Shown piece by piece: positions 1 to 8,223 of a stretch of DNA of 64,000 nucleotides (its first letter is position 1; every line of letters starts with the position of its first letter). The position numbers and the translations under genes are program-made. The notes under the pieces are model-generated. The model made no database searches, had not been told where the DNA came from, and was given only the letters and a program-made list of their open reading frames with translations. This DNA is from CAVVNC01 sp963750015 (GTDB lineage: Bacteria > Desulfobacterota > Syntrophorhabdia > Syntrophorhabdales > WCHB1-27): positions 25,965-89,964 of the forward strand of contig CAVVPU010000177.1 of NCBI GenBank assembly GCA_963750015.1. Direction: 5' to 3'.

Positions 1-264
1 TCGAGCGCCTTTGTTTCGATCGTCTTTCGGAAGGGCGCCGAGGTCGACGAAGAGCTGATCGAGTTCATCAAGGTTTGTTTCCGTCACAAGAGGAAGTTCC
101 TGCGCCACTCTCTGAAGGGCAGGCTCGAACCTGTCGAGATCGAAAAGATCTATCGCGGCATGGCTTTTCCCGATAACGTGAGACCGGAAGAGATCGAGCC
201 CGAGGGGTTCCTGCGCATGTACGGGCTTCTCAAGGCGGGCAGAGTGGTCAATGTCAATGAATAA
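1..264 (+). CDS. rsmA: 16S rRNA (adenine1518-N6/adenine1519-N6) dimethyltransferase, C-terminal end (partial)
   Basis: An open frame enters from the left edge and ends with TAA at 262-264, giving 87 residues. The fragment has the features of the small helical C-terminal domain of RsmA/KsgA: a basic FRHKRKFLRHSLKG stretch corresponding to the family's 'RRKxLxN/HxL' segment, then NVRPEEIEPEGFLRMY, corresponding to the 'RxExLs-xxfxxL' end. RsmA methylates two adjacent adenines near the 3' end of 16S rRNA. The catalytic Rossmann domain lies outside the window. The last 14 bases overlap the next gene, so the two are probably cotranscribed. The family call rests on a short region only. Confidence 0.7.
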   Translation, partial: SSAFVSIVFRKGAEVDEELIEFIKVCFRHKRKFLRHSLKGRLEPVEIEKIYRGMAFPDNVRPEEIEPEGFLRMYGLLKAGRVVNVNE

Positions 265-1252
265 TAGGGTCGGCTTTACCACCTCCATTCCCGTCGAGGT
301 TCTCTTCGCCTCAAGAAGGCGCCCCTGCGATCTCAATAATCTTTTCGTGGGCCACGATGACCCCTTGCACTATATCGCCCTCGCAGAAAAGGACGGCTTC
401 CCCAAGAGCATGTGCAACTGGATCAAGGGGCTCTATGGAGTAATCAGGGAAGAGGCCATCGATACGGTGGTGACCGTCCTCGAAGGGGATTGCAGCAACA
501 CCAGGGCCCTGGCTGAAATACTCACGTACAAGGGCGTGCGCACCATCCCTTTCTCCTTCCCATATGACAGGGACAGGGAAGGCCTTTCCCGGGAGATCGG
601 GAAATTTGCCAATCTTTTCGGGGTCGACCCGGACAGGCTCGCGGCTGTCGATGAAAGTATCCAGGCAGTGAGAAGATCGCTGGCCGAGATCGACCGCCTC
701 ACGTGGATCGAAAGACGGGTGACCGGTTTCGAGAACCATCTCTGGCAGGTTTCCGCCTCCGACATGGAGGGTTCTTTCGAGGCGTATGGAGAAAAGGCAC
801 GCGCCTTCATCGACAGGGCTCGCCAAAGGAGCCCCATGGAGGGCATCCTCATCGGGTACGTGGGCGTCCCTCCCATCAGCCCCGACCTCTACGAGTTCGT
901 CGAAGAATCGGGCTGCCATATCGTCTACAACGAGGTGCAGCGGCAGTTCGCTCTGCCTTTCTTTTCAGGCGACATAGTCGACCGCTACCTGCTCTACACC
1001 TATCCCTACGGCATTTTTGCGCGCCTCGAGGACATGAAACAGGAGATCCACCGTAGGGGGCTCGCGGGCATCATCCACTATGTTCAGGCCTTCTGCTACC
1101 GGGCGATCGAAGACGTCATCTTGAAGGAATCCCTCGACGTGCCGGTCATTACCATCGAGGGGGACCTGCCCCACCATCTCGACACACGGACAAAGCTCCG
1201 TCTGGACGCCTTCATCGAGATGCTGAAGGGAAGAGTGGATGGAGAAGATTAG
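251..1252 (+). CDS. 2-hydroxyacyl-CoA dehydratase (HgdB/BcrC-like) family protein
   Basis: A 333-residue protein resembling the D-component of 2-hydroxyacyl-CoA dehydratases and the related benzoyl-CoA reductase subunits, which bind a [4Fe-4S] cluster and use low-potential electrons. Visible hallmarks are an N-terminal TTSIPVEV strand, the cysteine-containing segments KSMCNWIKG (near residue 56), EGDCSNTRA (near 80) and QAFCYRAIED (near 280), and the FSFPYD stretch. It is shorter than catalytic HgdB proteins, and no second subunit or ATP-dependent activase lies beside it, so the substrate cannot be stated. ATG 251 overlaps rsmA; a second ATG at 257 is possible. The next gene starts within its last 14 bases. 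Orphan HgdB-like proteins may have electron-transfer or assembly roles; that is inference. Confidence 0.7.
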   Translation: MSMNNRVGFTTSIPVEVLFASRRRPCDLNNLFVGHDDPLHYIALAEKDGFPKSMCNWIKGLYGVIREEAIDTVVTVLEGDCSNTRALAEILTYKGVRTIPFSFPYDRDREGLSREIGKFANLFGVDPDRLAAVDESIQAVRRSLAEIDRLTWIERRVTGFENHLWQVSASDMEGSFEAYGEKARAFIDRARQRSPMEGILIGYVGVPPISPDLYEFVEESGCHIVYNEVQRQFALPFFSGDIVDRYLLYTYPYGIFARLEDMKQEIHRRGLAGIIHYVQAFCYRAIEDVILKESLDVPVITIEGDLPHHLDTRTKLRLDAFIEMLKGRVDGED

Positions 1253-1460
1253 GAGACTTACAATCACCAGAGAAGGCATCGGCTTTTTCAAGGCCATTCT
1301 CGAGTCTTATGAAGAGATAGGCATCATGACGGTCATCGACGGCAAGACAGGGGAGATCGAGCTTATCTATCCTGTCTCTGCCGAGACGGATCTTATGGCC
1401 ATAATGGATGACATGAAAAGATTCGATATCCTGTTCACGGAGGCACGTGATGTTCGATGA
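1239..1460 (+). CDS. DUF4911 domain-containing small protein
   Basis: A 73-residue protein with no membrane segment. It has the look of the DUF4911 family: an alternating strand/helix pattern with a central ARL-like helix (GFFKAILESYEEIG), a strand pair around MTVIDGKTGEIELIYP, and a C-terminal IMDDMKRFDILF segment. Function is unknown. It overlaps the HgdB-like gene upstream (14 bases) and tldD downstream (11 bases), so all three are probably translated from one message. A GGGAAGAG purine stretch lies just before ATG 1239. The conserved pairing with an HgdB-like protein suggests a shared process, but nothing in the sequence defines it. Confidence 0.6.
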   Translation: MEKIRRLTITREGIGFFKAILESYEEIGIMTVIDGKTGEIELIYPVSAETDLMAIMDDMKRFDILFTEARDVR

Positions 1461-2823
1461 GACCAAGGTGCTTAACAGACTTAAGGCAGGCGGCACCATC
1501 TACGCCGAAGTTTTTGAGGAGGAGACGCCCTACACCGTCATCCAGCTCGAGTCACAGCGCATCGAGAAGCTCGAAAAGGGAGTAGACAGCGGCGTGGGCC
1601 TGCGCATAATCAGGCCCTGGAAAACCTACTTCGCCTCCACCAATTCGAGGGACGAAGGGCATCTGATCGCCCTGGCCGGGGAGCTTGCCGGGGCGGACGC
1701 GCCATCGACCGACCGGGTAGGGGCCCCTATCCTCCAACAGGCAGCTTATCCTTTTTCCGTGGAGAGAAAGGCCGGAGATGTGGAGACGGATAAGAAGCTC
1801 GCCCTGGTCAGATCGATCGAATCCTCCGCCCGCAAGATGGAAAAGAGGATCAAACAGGTGAAAGTCATGTACCGTGACGCAGCTTCCGCCATCCGGATCA
1901 CGGCAAGTGACGGCACCAACGTGGAGGACAAAAGGACGCAGCTCGTCTTGACCCTCCTTGTCGTAGGCGAAGAAGACGGAGAGCTTCAGACGGCTTACGA
2001 GGCTATCGGAGGTTTCTGTGGCTTCGAGTTTCTCTCGGATGAACGGGTGGAAGAGTTTGTGCGCATGACGGTGAAGCGCCTGTCGGGCCTCCTTGAAGCC
2101 ATGGAGGCGCCGATGGGTACGAAAACGGTAGTCCTCGCCTCTGAGGCGGGCGGCACCATGATCCACGAGGCTGTCGGCCACGGTTTGGAGGCCGATCTCG
2201 CCATGGAAGGCCTCTCTTGCTACAAAGGCATGCTTGGCCGACAGATAGCCGGGCAACTCATCGACGTGGTTGACGACAAGACCGTGCCTTATCAGAGGGG
2301 AACCTACGCCTTCGACGACGAGGGCACACCGTCGGAAAGGACCGTGCTTGTCGAAAAGGGCATACTAAAAAACTACCTCTTCGACCGGTTTCACGCGATG
2401 AAGTACGACACGCGGTCGACTGCCAACGGCAGACGGGAGTCCTTCAGATACCGGCCCATCCCCCGTATGAGCAATACCATGATTCTCTCGGGACCGGACG
2501 ACCCGTCTCGCATCATCGCGTCGGTCGATGACGGTCTCCTCGTAAAGAAGATGGGGGGAGGCCAGGTCGATACGGTGCGGGGTGACTTCGTTTTCGAGAT
2601 TCAGGAAGGTTATCTGATCGAGAAAGGCGCCATCGGGCCGATGGTGAGGAATGCCACCATGATGGGCAACGGGCCGAAGGTGCTCATGGACATAGACATG
2701 GCAGGCACAGACCTCGGTTTCGGCATCGGCACATGCGGGAAGGACGGCCAGGGCGTGCCGGTGGCAGACGCACAGCCCACGATCAGGATACCGGAGATCG
2801 TCGTGGGCGGCAAAGGCAGGTAG
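1450..2823 (+). CDS. tldD: TldD/PmbA family metalloprotease, TldD
   Basis: A 457-residue protein of the TldD family (peptidase U62/M103). The metal-binding signature HEAVGHGLEAD (HExxxH) is near residue 238, and the C-terminal beta-rich half contains the family stretches GTCGKDGQG and 'P.IRIPEIVVGG'. TldD normally works as a heterodimer with PmbA/TldE and cleaves unfolded peptides, including modified-peptide leaders and the CcdA antitoxin; the partner is not in this window. ATG 1450 is preferred over the adjacent GTG 1447 because GGAGG at 1439-1443 is six bases upstream of the ATG. The gene ends the rightward operon and converges on a minus-strand ferredoxin about 30 bases later. Confidence 0.88.
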   Translation: MFDETKVLNRLKAGGTIYAEVFEEETPYTVIQLESQRIEKLEKGVDSGVGLRIIRPWKTYFASTNSRDEGHLIALAGELAGADAPSTDRVGAPILQQAAYPFSVERKAGDVETDKKLALVRSIESSARKMEKRIKQVKVMYRDAASAIRITASDGTNVEDKRTQLVLTLLVVGEEDGELQTAYEAIGGFCGFEFLSDERVEEFVRMTVKRLSGLLEAMEAPMGTKTVVLASEAGGTMIHEAVGHGLEADLAMEGLSCYKGMLGRQIAGQLIDVVDDKTVPYQRGTYAFDDEGTPSERTVLVEKGILKNYLFDRFHAMKYDTRSTANGRRESFRYRPIPRMSNTMILSGPDDPSRIIASVDDGLLVKKMGGGQVDTVRGDFVFEIQEGYLIEKGAIGPMVRNATMMGNGPKVLMDIDMAGTDLGFGIGTCGKDGQGVPVADAQPTIRIPEIVVGGKGR

Positions 2824-2853
2824 GGGGAGCCGCACCCACGTCACAGGCGGCCG

Positions 2854-3396
2854 TCAGCCGGCGCCTTTGACCGATTTTCCTGTCTTGGGACGCAGAGTCG
2901 ATGCAGTCACAGGACCCTTCTGGTCCTTTCTCCGGTTCAGGTCGATGAGTTCGAGGGCACCTTCCGGACAGGACTTCACACACTCCGGATATCCTCCGCA
3001 CAGATCGCAAGGTTGAGGCATCTGGCTGCGCCCGCCCATATGGAGCACTTCGAAAGGGCACGACAGGACGCAGCTGCTGCATGAGCTGCACTTTTTGACG
3101 ATCAGGGTGAGGGGTCCATGTTCTCTTTCCCGCGACAGAGCGTCGCCGGGGCAGACAATCGTGCATGTGGCCTCGGCGCAGGTCGCGCACAGAAGCGGCA
3201 GGAAGCGGCCGCCTTCTGCCCTGACCCGGATAGCCGGTCTGTCCGGGCCATATTGGCCCGCCCGTCGCAGGGAGCAGGCAGCCTCGCATCTCCCGCACCC
3301 GTTGCACCGGTCCTCATGGACAAGAATCGACAGGGATGAATGCTTCGGTCCTGTATTGTCGGCCTGAGGTGCCCTTTTTTTCCTGGTAACTTTCAT
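2854..3396 (-). CDS. 4Fe-4S dicluster-type ferredoxin (DmsB/HycB-like electron-transfer protein)
   Basis: A 180-residue, cysteine-rich protein with four iron-sulfur motifs in the order typical of DmsB/HycB-like subunits: CNGCGRCEAAC (near residue 34), CATCAEATCTIVCPG (near 70), CSSCSSCVLSCP (near 103) and CDLCGGYPECVKSCP (near 130). Such proteins relay electrons from a molybdopterin or dehydrogenase subunit to a membrane or soluble partner. A basic N-terminus (KVTRKKRAP) precedes the first motif and no signal peptide is seen, so it should be cytoplasmic. No catalytic partner is adjacent: upstream is FmdB, downstream the convergent tldD. A GGAGT sequence lies just upstream of the start. The partner enzyme cannot be named. 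Confidence 0.8.
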   Translation of the reverse strand: MKVTRKKRAPQADNTGPKHSSLSILVHEDRCNGCGRCEAACSLRRAGQYGPDRPAIRVRAEGGRFLPLLCATCAEATCTIVCPGDALSREREHGPLTLIVKKCSSCSSCVLSCPFEVLHMGGRSQMPQPCDLCGGYPECVKSCPEGALELIDLNRRKDQKGPVTASTLRPKTGKSVKGAG

Positions 3397-3613
3397 CCGT
3401 ACTCCTTTTATGGCGGATGCAGGGCAAAATCTCTTTGCCCGATTCCCGGCGCCGAGCTTTACATTATAGATTTGACCGAATCATGGGTCAATCATTAGTA
3501 TGAGCAGGGCGAAAGAGCAGCATGAGGCGGAAGAGGGTTCGAGGTGCCGGCCGCAGACAATTAAACAGGGGCGGCAGCCCTGGAGGCCGCCAAAGTGGAT
3601 TCTTTTGGTTCTC

Positions 3614-3630
3614 GGGAGCAGCCTGCTCCC
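3614..3630. repeat. Perfect 17-base palindrome downstream of fmdB
   Basis: GGGAGCAG and its reverse complement flank a single central base. It sits 12 bases beyond the fmdB stop on the minus strand and could form the stem of a transcription end, but no uridine run follows. About 35 bases further along the minus strand, GGCGGC/GCCGCC (3572-3593) gives a second hairpin. Either may limit read-through from fmdB into the ferredoxin gene. The rest of 3397-3641 shows no convincing gene. Confidence 0.35.
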
Positions 3631-3641
3631 TAGCAGGAGCT

Positions 3642-3842
3642 TCAGCTGTGGCCGGGAGCCGAATGAGAGGCGCCTTGCGAGACAGTGCCTTTCGCGCCTA
3701 TGGAGCAGAAGGCAGAGAGCAACCGTTCCGGCTTGTCTTCTCCGCATTTCGGGCAGTTCAGGCCTTCATTCGTATCTCCGGCCTTTTGCAGCACCTCGAA
3801 CCTCTCGCAGCACTTTTTGCACTCATATTCATAAATAGGCAT
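3642..3842 (-). CDS. FmdB family zinc-ribbon regulatory protein
   Basis: A 66-residue protein starting MPIYEYECKKC, the near-invariant opening of the FmdB/CxxC_CXXC_SSSS family. Zinc-ribbon cysteine pairs are seen in ECKKCC (residues 8-12) and NCPKCGEDK (near 30), followed by a low-complexity Ser/Ala/Gly tail. FmdB was named from its proximity to formamidase genes and is presumed regulatory or a zinc-binding adaptor; the biochemical role is unknown. The frame is open for 40 codons upstream, but the MPIYEY start at 3842 is chosen because that part does not resemble the family. It diverges from the small gene at 3981. Confidence 0.8.
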   Translation of the reverse strand: MPIYEYECKKCCERFEVLQKAGDTNEGLNCPKCGEDKPERLLSAFCSIGAKGTVSQGASHSAPGHS

Positions 3843-3980
3843 GGTGAACTCCAGTCTTATCGAGTCTTTGCATGACATAGAATAGCAGAGCAGGAGAAGA
3901 ATTGAAAGAAGCTTCTTGAAGGACGAAAGGTTCTGGATTATAATCCCACGATAGACACACACGAAAAGGAGCGGTCGATC

Positions 3981-4187
3981 ATGCCTTATCCATTACCCGA
4001 GGGAGAAGATCTGAGGAGAGCTATAAGGTGGATCTCATCCGGACTGCAGGACCCTTCCCATCCACCATTTATCCGCCTTATCGAACAGGCGATTTTCAAG
4101 TTCGACCTCTCTCCCAAAGATGGAGAGTTTCTCGTCAATTTCTTCAAGGGCGGGGTACCGTCAGACCAGGAGACCGACAAGGAATAG
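3981..4187 (+). CDS. Small hypothetical protein (68 aa)
   Basis: A 68-residue acidic protein not assigned to a family. It begins MPYPLPEGEDLRRAIRWIS and is predicted helical, with no cysteines, signal peptide or membrane segment. AAAAGGAG about eight bases before the ATG is a good ribosome-binding site, and the coding pattern resembles the neighbours, so it is likely real. It is transcribed away from fmdB and converges with dapL. An imperfect hairpin (CCCGAC/GTCGGG, 4189-4213) follows the stop and could be the end of its transcript. Confidence 0.55.
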   Translation: MPYPLPEGEDLRRAIRWISSGLQDPSHPPFIRLIEQAIFKFDLSPKDGEFLVNFFKGGVPSDQETDKE

Positions 4188-4322
4188 CCCGACCGCCCCC
4201 GGCGGAAGTCGGGTCAGGAACGCCGCGCGCTTTCAGGCGGCACATGTCGCGTCGTGCCGGCCGTGGGTCCATCTCTCACACTCGCGCGGTTTCTGCGTCT
4301 CCTTTCGTGTCTAAGGAAGATT

Positions 4323-5486
4323 CTAGAACTTCAGGACTTTCAACCTCTCGATCGCCTCTGCTATGCGCTCCTCGGGGGTGGTGATGGAGATTCTGAAGTA
4401 CCCCTCTCCCTCTTCTCCGAAGCCGCTGCCGGGAGTCACCACGACCCCTGTTTTTTCGATTACCATTTCGGCAAAATCTGCCGACGTGAATCCTGCCGGC
4501 ACCTTTGCCCAGATGTAGAACGTCGCCAGGGGCTTGCGCACGTTTACGCCGATCGATGAGAGGCCATCGACTACGAGGTCGCGCCTTTTGGTGAAGATTT
4601 TCTTCATATCTTCCACCGAATCCTGGCTGCCGGTAAGGGCCTCGACGCCGGCCTCCTGAATCGCCTGGAATACACCAGAATCTATGTTCGTCTTCAGCTT
4701 GCCCAGATTCTGGACCGCCTCTTTGTTCCCCACGGCGAAGCCGATTCTCCACCCGGTCATACAGTAGGTTTTCGAGAGGGAATGAAACTCTATGGATGTG
4801 CGTTTCTCCTTATCGAACTGGAGGATGCTCCGCGCCACGTGTCCGTCGTAGGTTACCTCGCTATAGGCGGCGTCGTGGCAAATGAGGATATCATTGTCTG
4901 CGCCGAGTCTCACTGCCTTTTCGTAGATCTCGTCGTTCCCGTGAGCCCCGGTCGGGTTGTTCGGGTAATTGAGGAAACAGATTTTGGCCTTGCTCAACAC
5001 ATCCGCCGGGATGGCTTCGAAGACCGGCATAAACCCGTTCTCCTCCTTCAGAGGCATTATATAGGGTGTTCCCCCTGCGAGGAGCGTTGCTACTTTGTAC
5101 ACGGGGTAGCCGGGCGACGGGATGAGCGCCACGTCCCCCTCCTGAACGTATGCCCAGGGCAAGTGAGCTATGCCTTCCTTGGAGCCGATGAGGGTGACCA
5201 CCTCGATGTCGGGGTCCAGATCGACGCCAAACCTGGTCTTGTACCACCCGGCTACCGCCCTCCTGAAGGCGGGCATGCCTTCGTAACTCGGATACTGGTG
5301 ATTCTTCCGATCGGCCGTGGCCTCCTGCATTTTCTTCACTATGTGGAGGGGGGTCGGCAGGTCGGGGTCCCCGACGCCGAGGTCTATGAGGTCTACGCCC
5401 CTGCTCCGGACTTCTGTCTTCTTCTTGTCGATCCGGGCAAAGAGGTACGGCGGAATTAACTCTACTCGTGGTGCAGGTCTAGGCAT
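4323..5486 (-). CDS. dapL: LL-diaminopimelate aminotransferase
   Basis: A 387-residue PLP-dependent fold-type I aminotransferase. DapL converts tetrahydrodipicolinate directly to LL-2,6-diaminopimelate using glutamate, bypassing three steps of lysine and peptidoglycan precursor synthesis. Family features are the N-terminal PPYLFARID, DLGVGDPDLPTP (near residue 40), FLNYPNNPTGA (near 170), the Schiff-base region SLSKTYCMTGWRIGFA with its lysine (near 235), and the C-terminal GSGFGEEGEGYFRIS with the carboxylate-binding Arg. The second in-frame ATG (5486) is preferred over 5507: family members start close to this MPRPAxR sequence, and AAAGAAAGGG lies upstream. It diverges from hemL. DapL in place of DapD/C/E is characteristic of plants, Chlamydia and many anaerobes. 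Confidence 0.9.
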   Translation of the reverse strand: MPRPAPRVELIPPYLFARIDKKKTEVRSRGVDLIDLGVGDPDLPTPLHIVKKMQEATADRKNHQYPSYEGMPAFRRAVAGWYKTRFGVDLDPDIEVVTLIGSKEGIAHLPWAYVQEGDVALIPSPGYPVYKVATLLAGGTPYIMPLKEENGFMPVFEAIPADVLSKAKICFLNYPNNPTGAHGNDEIYEKAVRLGADNDILICHDAAYSEVTYDGHVARSILQFDKEKRTSIEFHSLSKTYCMTGWRIGFAVGNKEAVQNLGKLKTNIDSGVFQAIQEAGVEALTGSQDSVEDMKKIFTKRRDLVVDGLSSIGVNVRKPLATFYIWAKVPAGFTSADFAEMVIEKTGVVVTPGSGFGEEGEGYFRISITTPEERIAEAIERLKVLKF

Positions 5487-5661
5487 GACACAATCCCTTT
5501 CTTTCATAGTAGTTCGGAGCCTATATGAATAGGACGTTCTTCGTTGAAAGTAAAGGAAAATATGAAGGCAGGGGCATCAGGAAAGCTCGGCCCGCCCCAA
5601 GCTCATGGCGCCCATTCCTTCATCCTTACAGCGCCTTTAGGTCCGTTCGAGAAACTTTTCC

Positions 5662-5691
5662 TTGAAAGCGATTAAGGGCCCCGGTTAGAAT
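5662..5691 (+). promoter_or_regulatory. Candidate sigma70 promoter of hemL with very short leader
   Basis: TTGAAA (5662-5667) and TAGAAT (5686-5691) are separated by 18 bases. Predicted initiation falls at about 5698, only a couple of bases before the hemL ATG at 5700, so the transcript would be almost leaderless. The call is by eye only. Confidence 0.4.
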
Positions 5692-5699
5692 TAGGGCTT

Positions 5700-6992
5700 A
5701 TGAAAACAAATGAATCGGAAAAATTCTACGACCAGGCGCTGGAGCTCATACCGGGCGGTGTGAACAGCCCTGTCCGGGCCTTTCTCTCCGTCCACGAAAA
5801 GCCTTTCTATGTAAAGCGGGCCGAGGGCGCCTATCTATTCGACGTAGATGGGAACAGGTATCTCGACTTCGTCTCTTCCTGGGGAGCCATCATCCTGGGA
5901 CACGCCGATCCGGGATTGACGGGGGAGATTCAGGCGGCTATTCCGGACGGTACGAGCTACGGCGCCTGCCACCCTTTCGAGCCGATCCTCGCTCAAATGA
6001 TAGTCGAAGCCTTCCCCTCCATGGAACAGGTGCGCCTCACCACTTCCGGGACCGAGGCGACCATGAGCGCCATCCGGCTTGCCCGGGGCGCGATGGGGAA
6101 AAACGGGGTCATTAAGTTCAGGGGATGCTACCACGGTCACGTGGACAGCCTCCTCGTCAAGGCGGGCTCAGGCCTTGCGACCTATGGCGTCCCCGACAGC
6201 GAGGGCATACCCGAGGACCTTGCCAAACACACCTACGTGGCCGAGTTCAATCATATAGAGACAGTGAGGGATATCCTGGAAACGCAGAAAGATATCGCCT
6301 GCCTCATCATGGAGCCTATTATGGGTAACATGGGGGTCATCCTGCCTGATAGGGGCTTTCTCGAGGACGTGCACGACCTCTGCGAGAAGCACGGGATCCT
6401 CCTTATATTCGACGAGGTCATTTCAGGCTTCAGGGTCGCCTATGGCGGGGCGCAGGAGCTTTACGGGATTCGGCCCGACCTCACCTGCCTCGGGAAGATT
6501 ATCGGCGGGGGTTTCCCCATAGGGGCCTTCGGGGGCAGACGGCAGATCATGGAAAATCTTGCACCTTTAGGAAAAGTTTATCAGGCGGGCACCCTCTCAG
6601 GCAACCCGATAGCCGTGAAGGCCGGCATCTATGTCCTGAACCGGCTGAGGGAAGAAAAACCTTACGGCAGGCTCGCCGGCCGGGTCGCCACCTTGGGAAA
6701 GAGTGTCCTGGAAGTCGCTTGCCGGGAGTCGATACCTTATCGGATAAATGCTGTCACCGCCATGTTCACCGGCTTTTTCAGTGGTCGCGACGTGGTCGAT
6801 TACGAGAGCGCCAATTCTACGGACCGCCGGCTCTACGAGCTTTTTTTCAAGTCGATGCTGGAAGAGGGGCTCTTTTTTGCTCCCAGCCAGTTCGAGGCGT
6901 CATTCTTGACATTGGCTTTCGATGATGCAATGATCGGAGAGACCGTCGAGGCGTATTCCCGCGTTTTCAAGAGGATGAAGCATGCCTCCTGA
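5700..6992 (+). CDS. hemL: Glutamate-1-semialdehyde 2,1-aminomutase
   Basis: A 430-residue PLP enzyme that converts glutamate-1-semialdehyde to 5-aminolevulinate in the C5 route to haem, sirohaem and corrinoids. The N-terminal PGGVNSPVRAF, the FRGCYHGH segment (near residue 140), the IFDEVISGFR Asp region (near 235) and the PLP lysine in GKIIGGGFPIGA (near 265) are all intact, and the length matches the family. It lies alone between dapL (divergent) and alr, with a 100-base gap before alr. Tetrapyrroles are needed here for the cytochromes encoded nearby. No strong Shine-Dalgarno sequence precedes the ATG, which fits the short leader predicted for its promoter. Confidence 0.92.
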   Translation: MKTNESEKFYDQALELIPGGVNSPVRAFLSVHEKPFYVKRAEGAYLFDVDGNRYLDFVSSWGAIILGHADPGLTGEIQAAIPDGTSYGACHPFEPILAQMIVEAFPSMEQVRLTTSGTEATMSAIRLARGAMGKNGVIKFRGCYHGHVDSLLVKAGSGLATYGVPDSEGIPEDLAKHTYVAEFNHIETVRDILETQKDIACLIMEPIMGNMGVILPDRGFLEDVHDLCEKHGILLIFDEVISGFRVAYGGAQELYGIRPDLTCLGKIIGGGFPIGAFGGRRQIMENLAPLGKVYQAGTLSGNPIAVKAGIYVLNRLREEKPYGRLAGRVATLGKSVLEVACRESIPYRINAVTAMFTGFFSGRDVVDYESANSTDRRLYELFFKSMLEEGLFFAPSQFEASFLTLAFDDAMIGETVEAYSRVFKRMKHAS

Positions 6993-7092
6993 GACGTCGT
7001 GCCATATCGTGCGAATTCATCTCCCGTTGATGTGCTATGTATCTTATAATTGATCGGACAACACGCCGGATCGAAGGCGACGGGCGTGCAAG

Positions 7093-8223
7093 ATGACAAA
7101 GACGTTGAACGAACAAGGCCCCGATAGGATGCGGACCTCGGCTTTTATCGATCTGGACGCTTTCGAGTCGAACTACCGGACCATCGAGGCCCTCGTGTCG
7201 CCAGGCACTGCTCTGCTGTGCGTCATTAAGGCGAATGCCTATGGCCACGGGGCCATCGAAACAGGGCGAAGGCTTGAGTCGATGGGGGTGACCAACCTCG
7301 CCGTGGCTACCATCGATGAGGGAAGGGAGCTGAGGCAAAGCGGTATATCCGCCTCGATTCTCGTCCTCGGCGGTGTCATGCCCTGGGAGGATGTCTCCTC
7401 TCTGGTCGAACTCGACCTGACGCCGGCGATCATCAATTTCGATATGCTCGAAAGGGCCGCGGCAAGCCAAAGGCGGCTCAAAGTTCATGTCAAGATCGAC
7501 ACGGGCATGGGCAGAATGGGTTTCGCACCCAATGAAATAGTGGCCCTGGCCGAAAGACTGAGTCGATCCGACTCCCTGGAAGTCGAAGGCGCCATGAGCC
7601 ATTTCGCCTCTTCCGACAGGCGCGACGAATATGGGTTCGAACAGATAGAGACATTCAAGAGCGCACTGGAAGAGCTCGGGCGCAAGGGAGTGAGGCCGAA
7701 ACTGGTCCACATGGCAAACAGCGCTGCCATCTGCACCTTCCCCGAGGCCCATTTCGACATGGTCAGGCCCGGCATCATGCTTTACGGCTCGTACCCCGAC
7801 CGCAGCCTGCAATCGAGAATCACTTTGAGACCCGTCATGAAGTGGACCTCGAAGGTAGCCTTCGTCCGTTCCTTCGGTGCCCGCTCGTGCCTGAGCTACG
7901 GCAGGACTTTCGTCACCGAGCGCGAAACGAGGGTAGCCTACGTTCCCATCGGTTATGCAGACGGCTATCCGAGGAGCCTCTCCAATTGCGGGTCGGTCCT
8001 CATTAGGGGCACGCGGTGCAGAATCCTCGGCACGGTCTGCATGGAATGGATATTCGTCGACATCACCCATCTGCCCCATGTGGGACCGCAGGAAGAGGTC
8101 GTTCTGCTGGGCCCATACGGCAGCGAGGTTGTCACGGCAGACGAGATAGCAGAACAGACGGGCACGATCCCGTACGAAATCCTCTGCAACGTCTCGAGGC
8201 GGGTATCGAGGGTCTATGGATAG
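7093..8223 (+). CDS. alr: Alanine racemase
   Basis: A 376-residue fold-type III PLP enzyme interconverting L- and D-alanine for peptidoglycan. The PLP lysine is in CVIKANAYGHGA (near residue 48), and the second catalytic residue is the Tyr in CLSYGRTF (near 277). DTGMGRMGF and GYADGYPR are further family motifs. Family members usually start close to MRTSAFIDLDAF, so the internal ATG at 7129 is a possible alternative. A perfect TATAAT at 7045-7050 lies in the spacer after hemL and may be a -10 box, though no good -35 is seen. The stop overlaps the start of the mlaE-like gene by eight bases. Confidence 0.9.
   Translation: MTKTLNEQGPDRMRTSAFIDLDAFESNYRTIEALVSPGTALLCVIKANAYGHGAIETGRRLESMGVTNLAVATIDEGRELRQSGISASILVLGGVMPWEDVSSLVELDLTPAIINFDMLERAAASQRRLKVHVKIDTGMGRMGFAPNEIVALAERLSRSDSLEVEGAMSHFASSDRRDEYGFEQIETFKSALEELGRKGVRPKLVHMANSAAICTFPEAHFDMVRPGIMLYGSYPDRSLQSRITLRPVMKWTSKVAFVRSFGARSCLSYGRTFVTERETRVAYVPIGYADGYPRSLSNCGSVLIRGTRCRILGTVCMEWIFVDITHLPHVGPQEEVVLLGPYGSEVVTADEIAEQTGTIPYEILCNVSRRVSRVYG

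Noticed and set aside
3843..3962. N-terminal extension of the FmdB protein
   Set aside because: MPIYEYEC at 3842 is the family start; the 40 codons upstream do not resemble any FmdB member.
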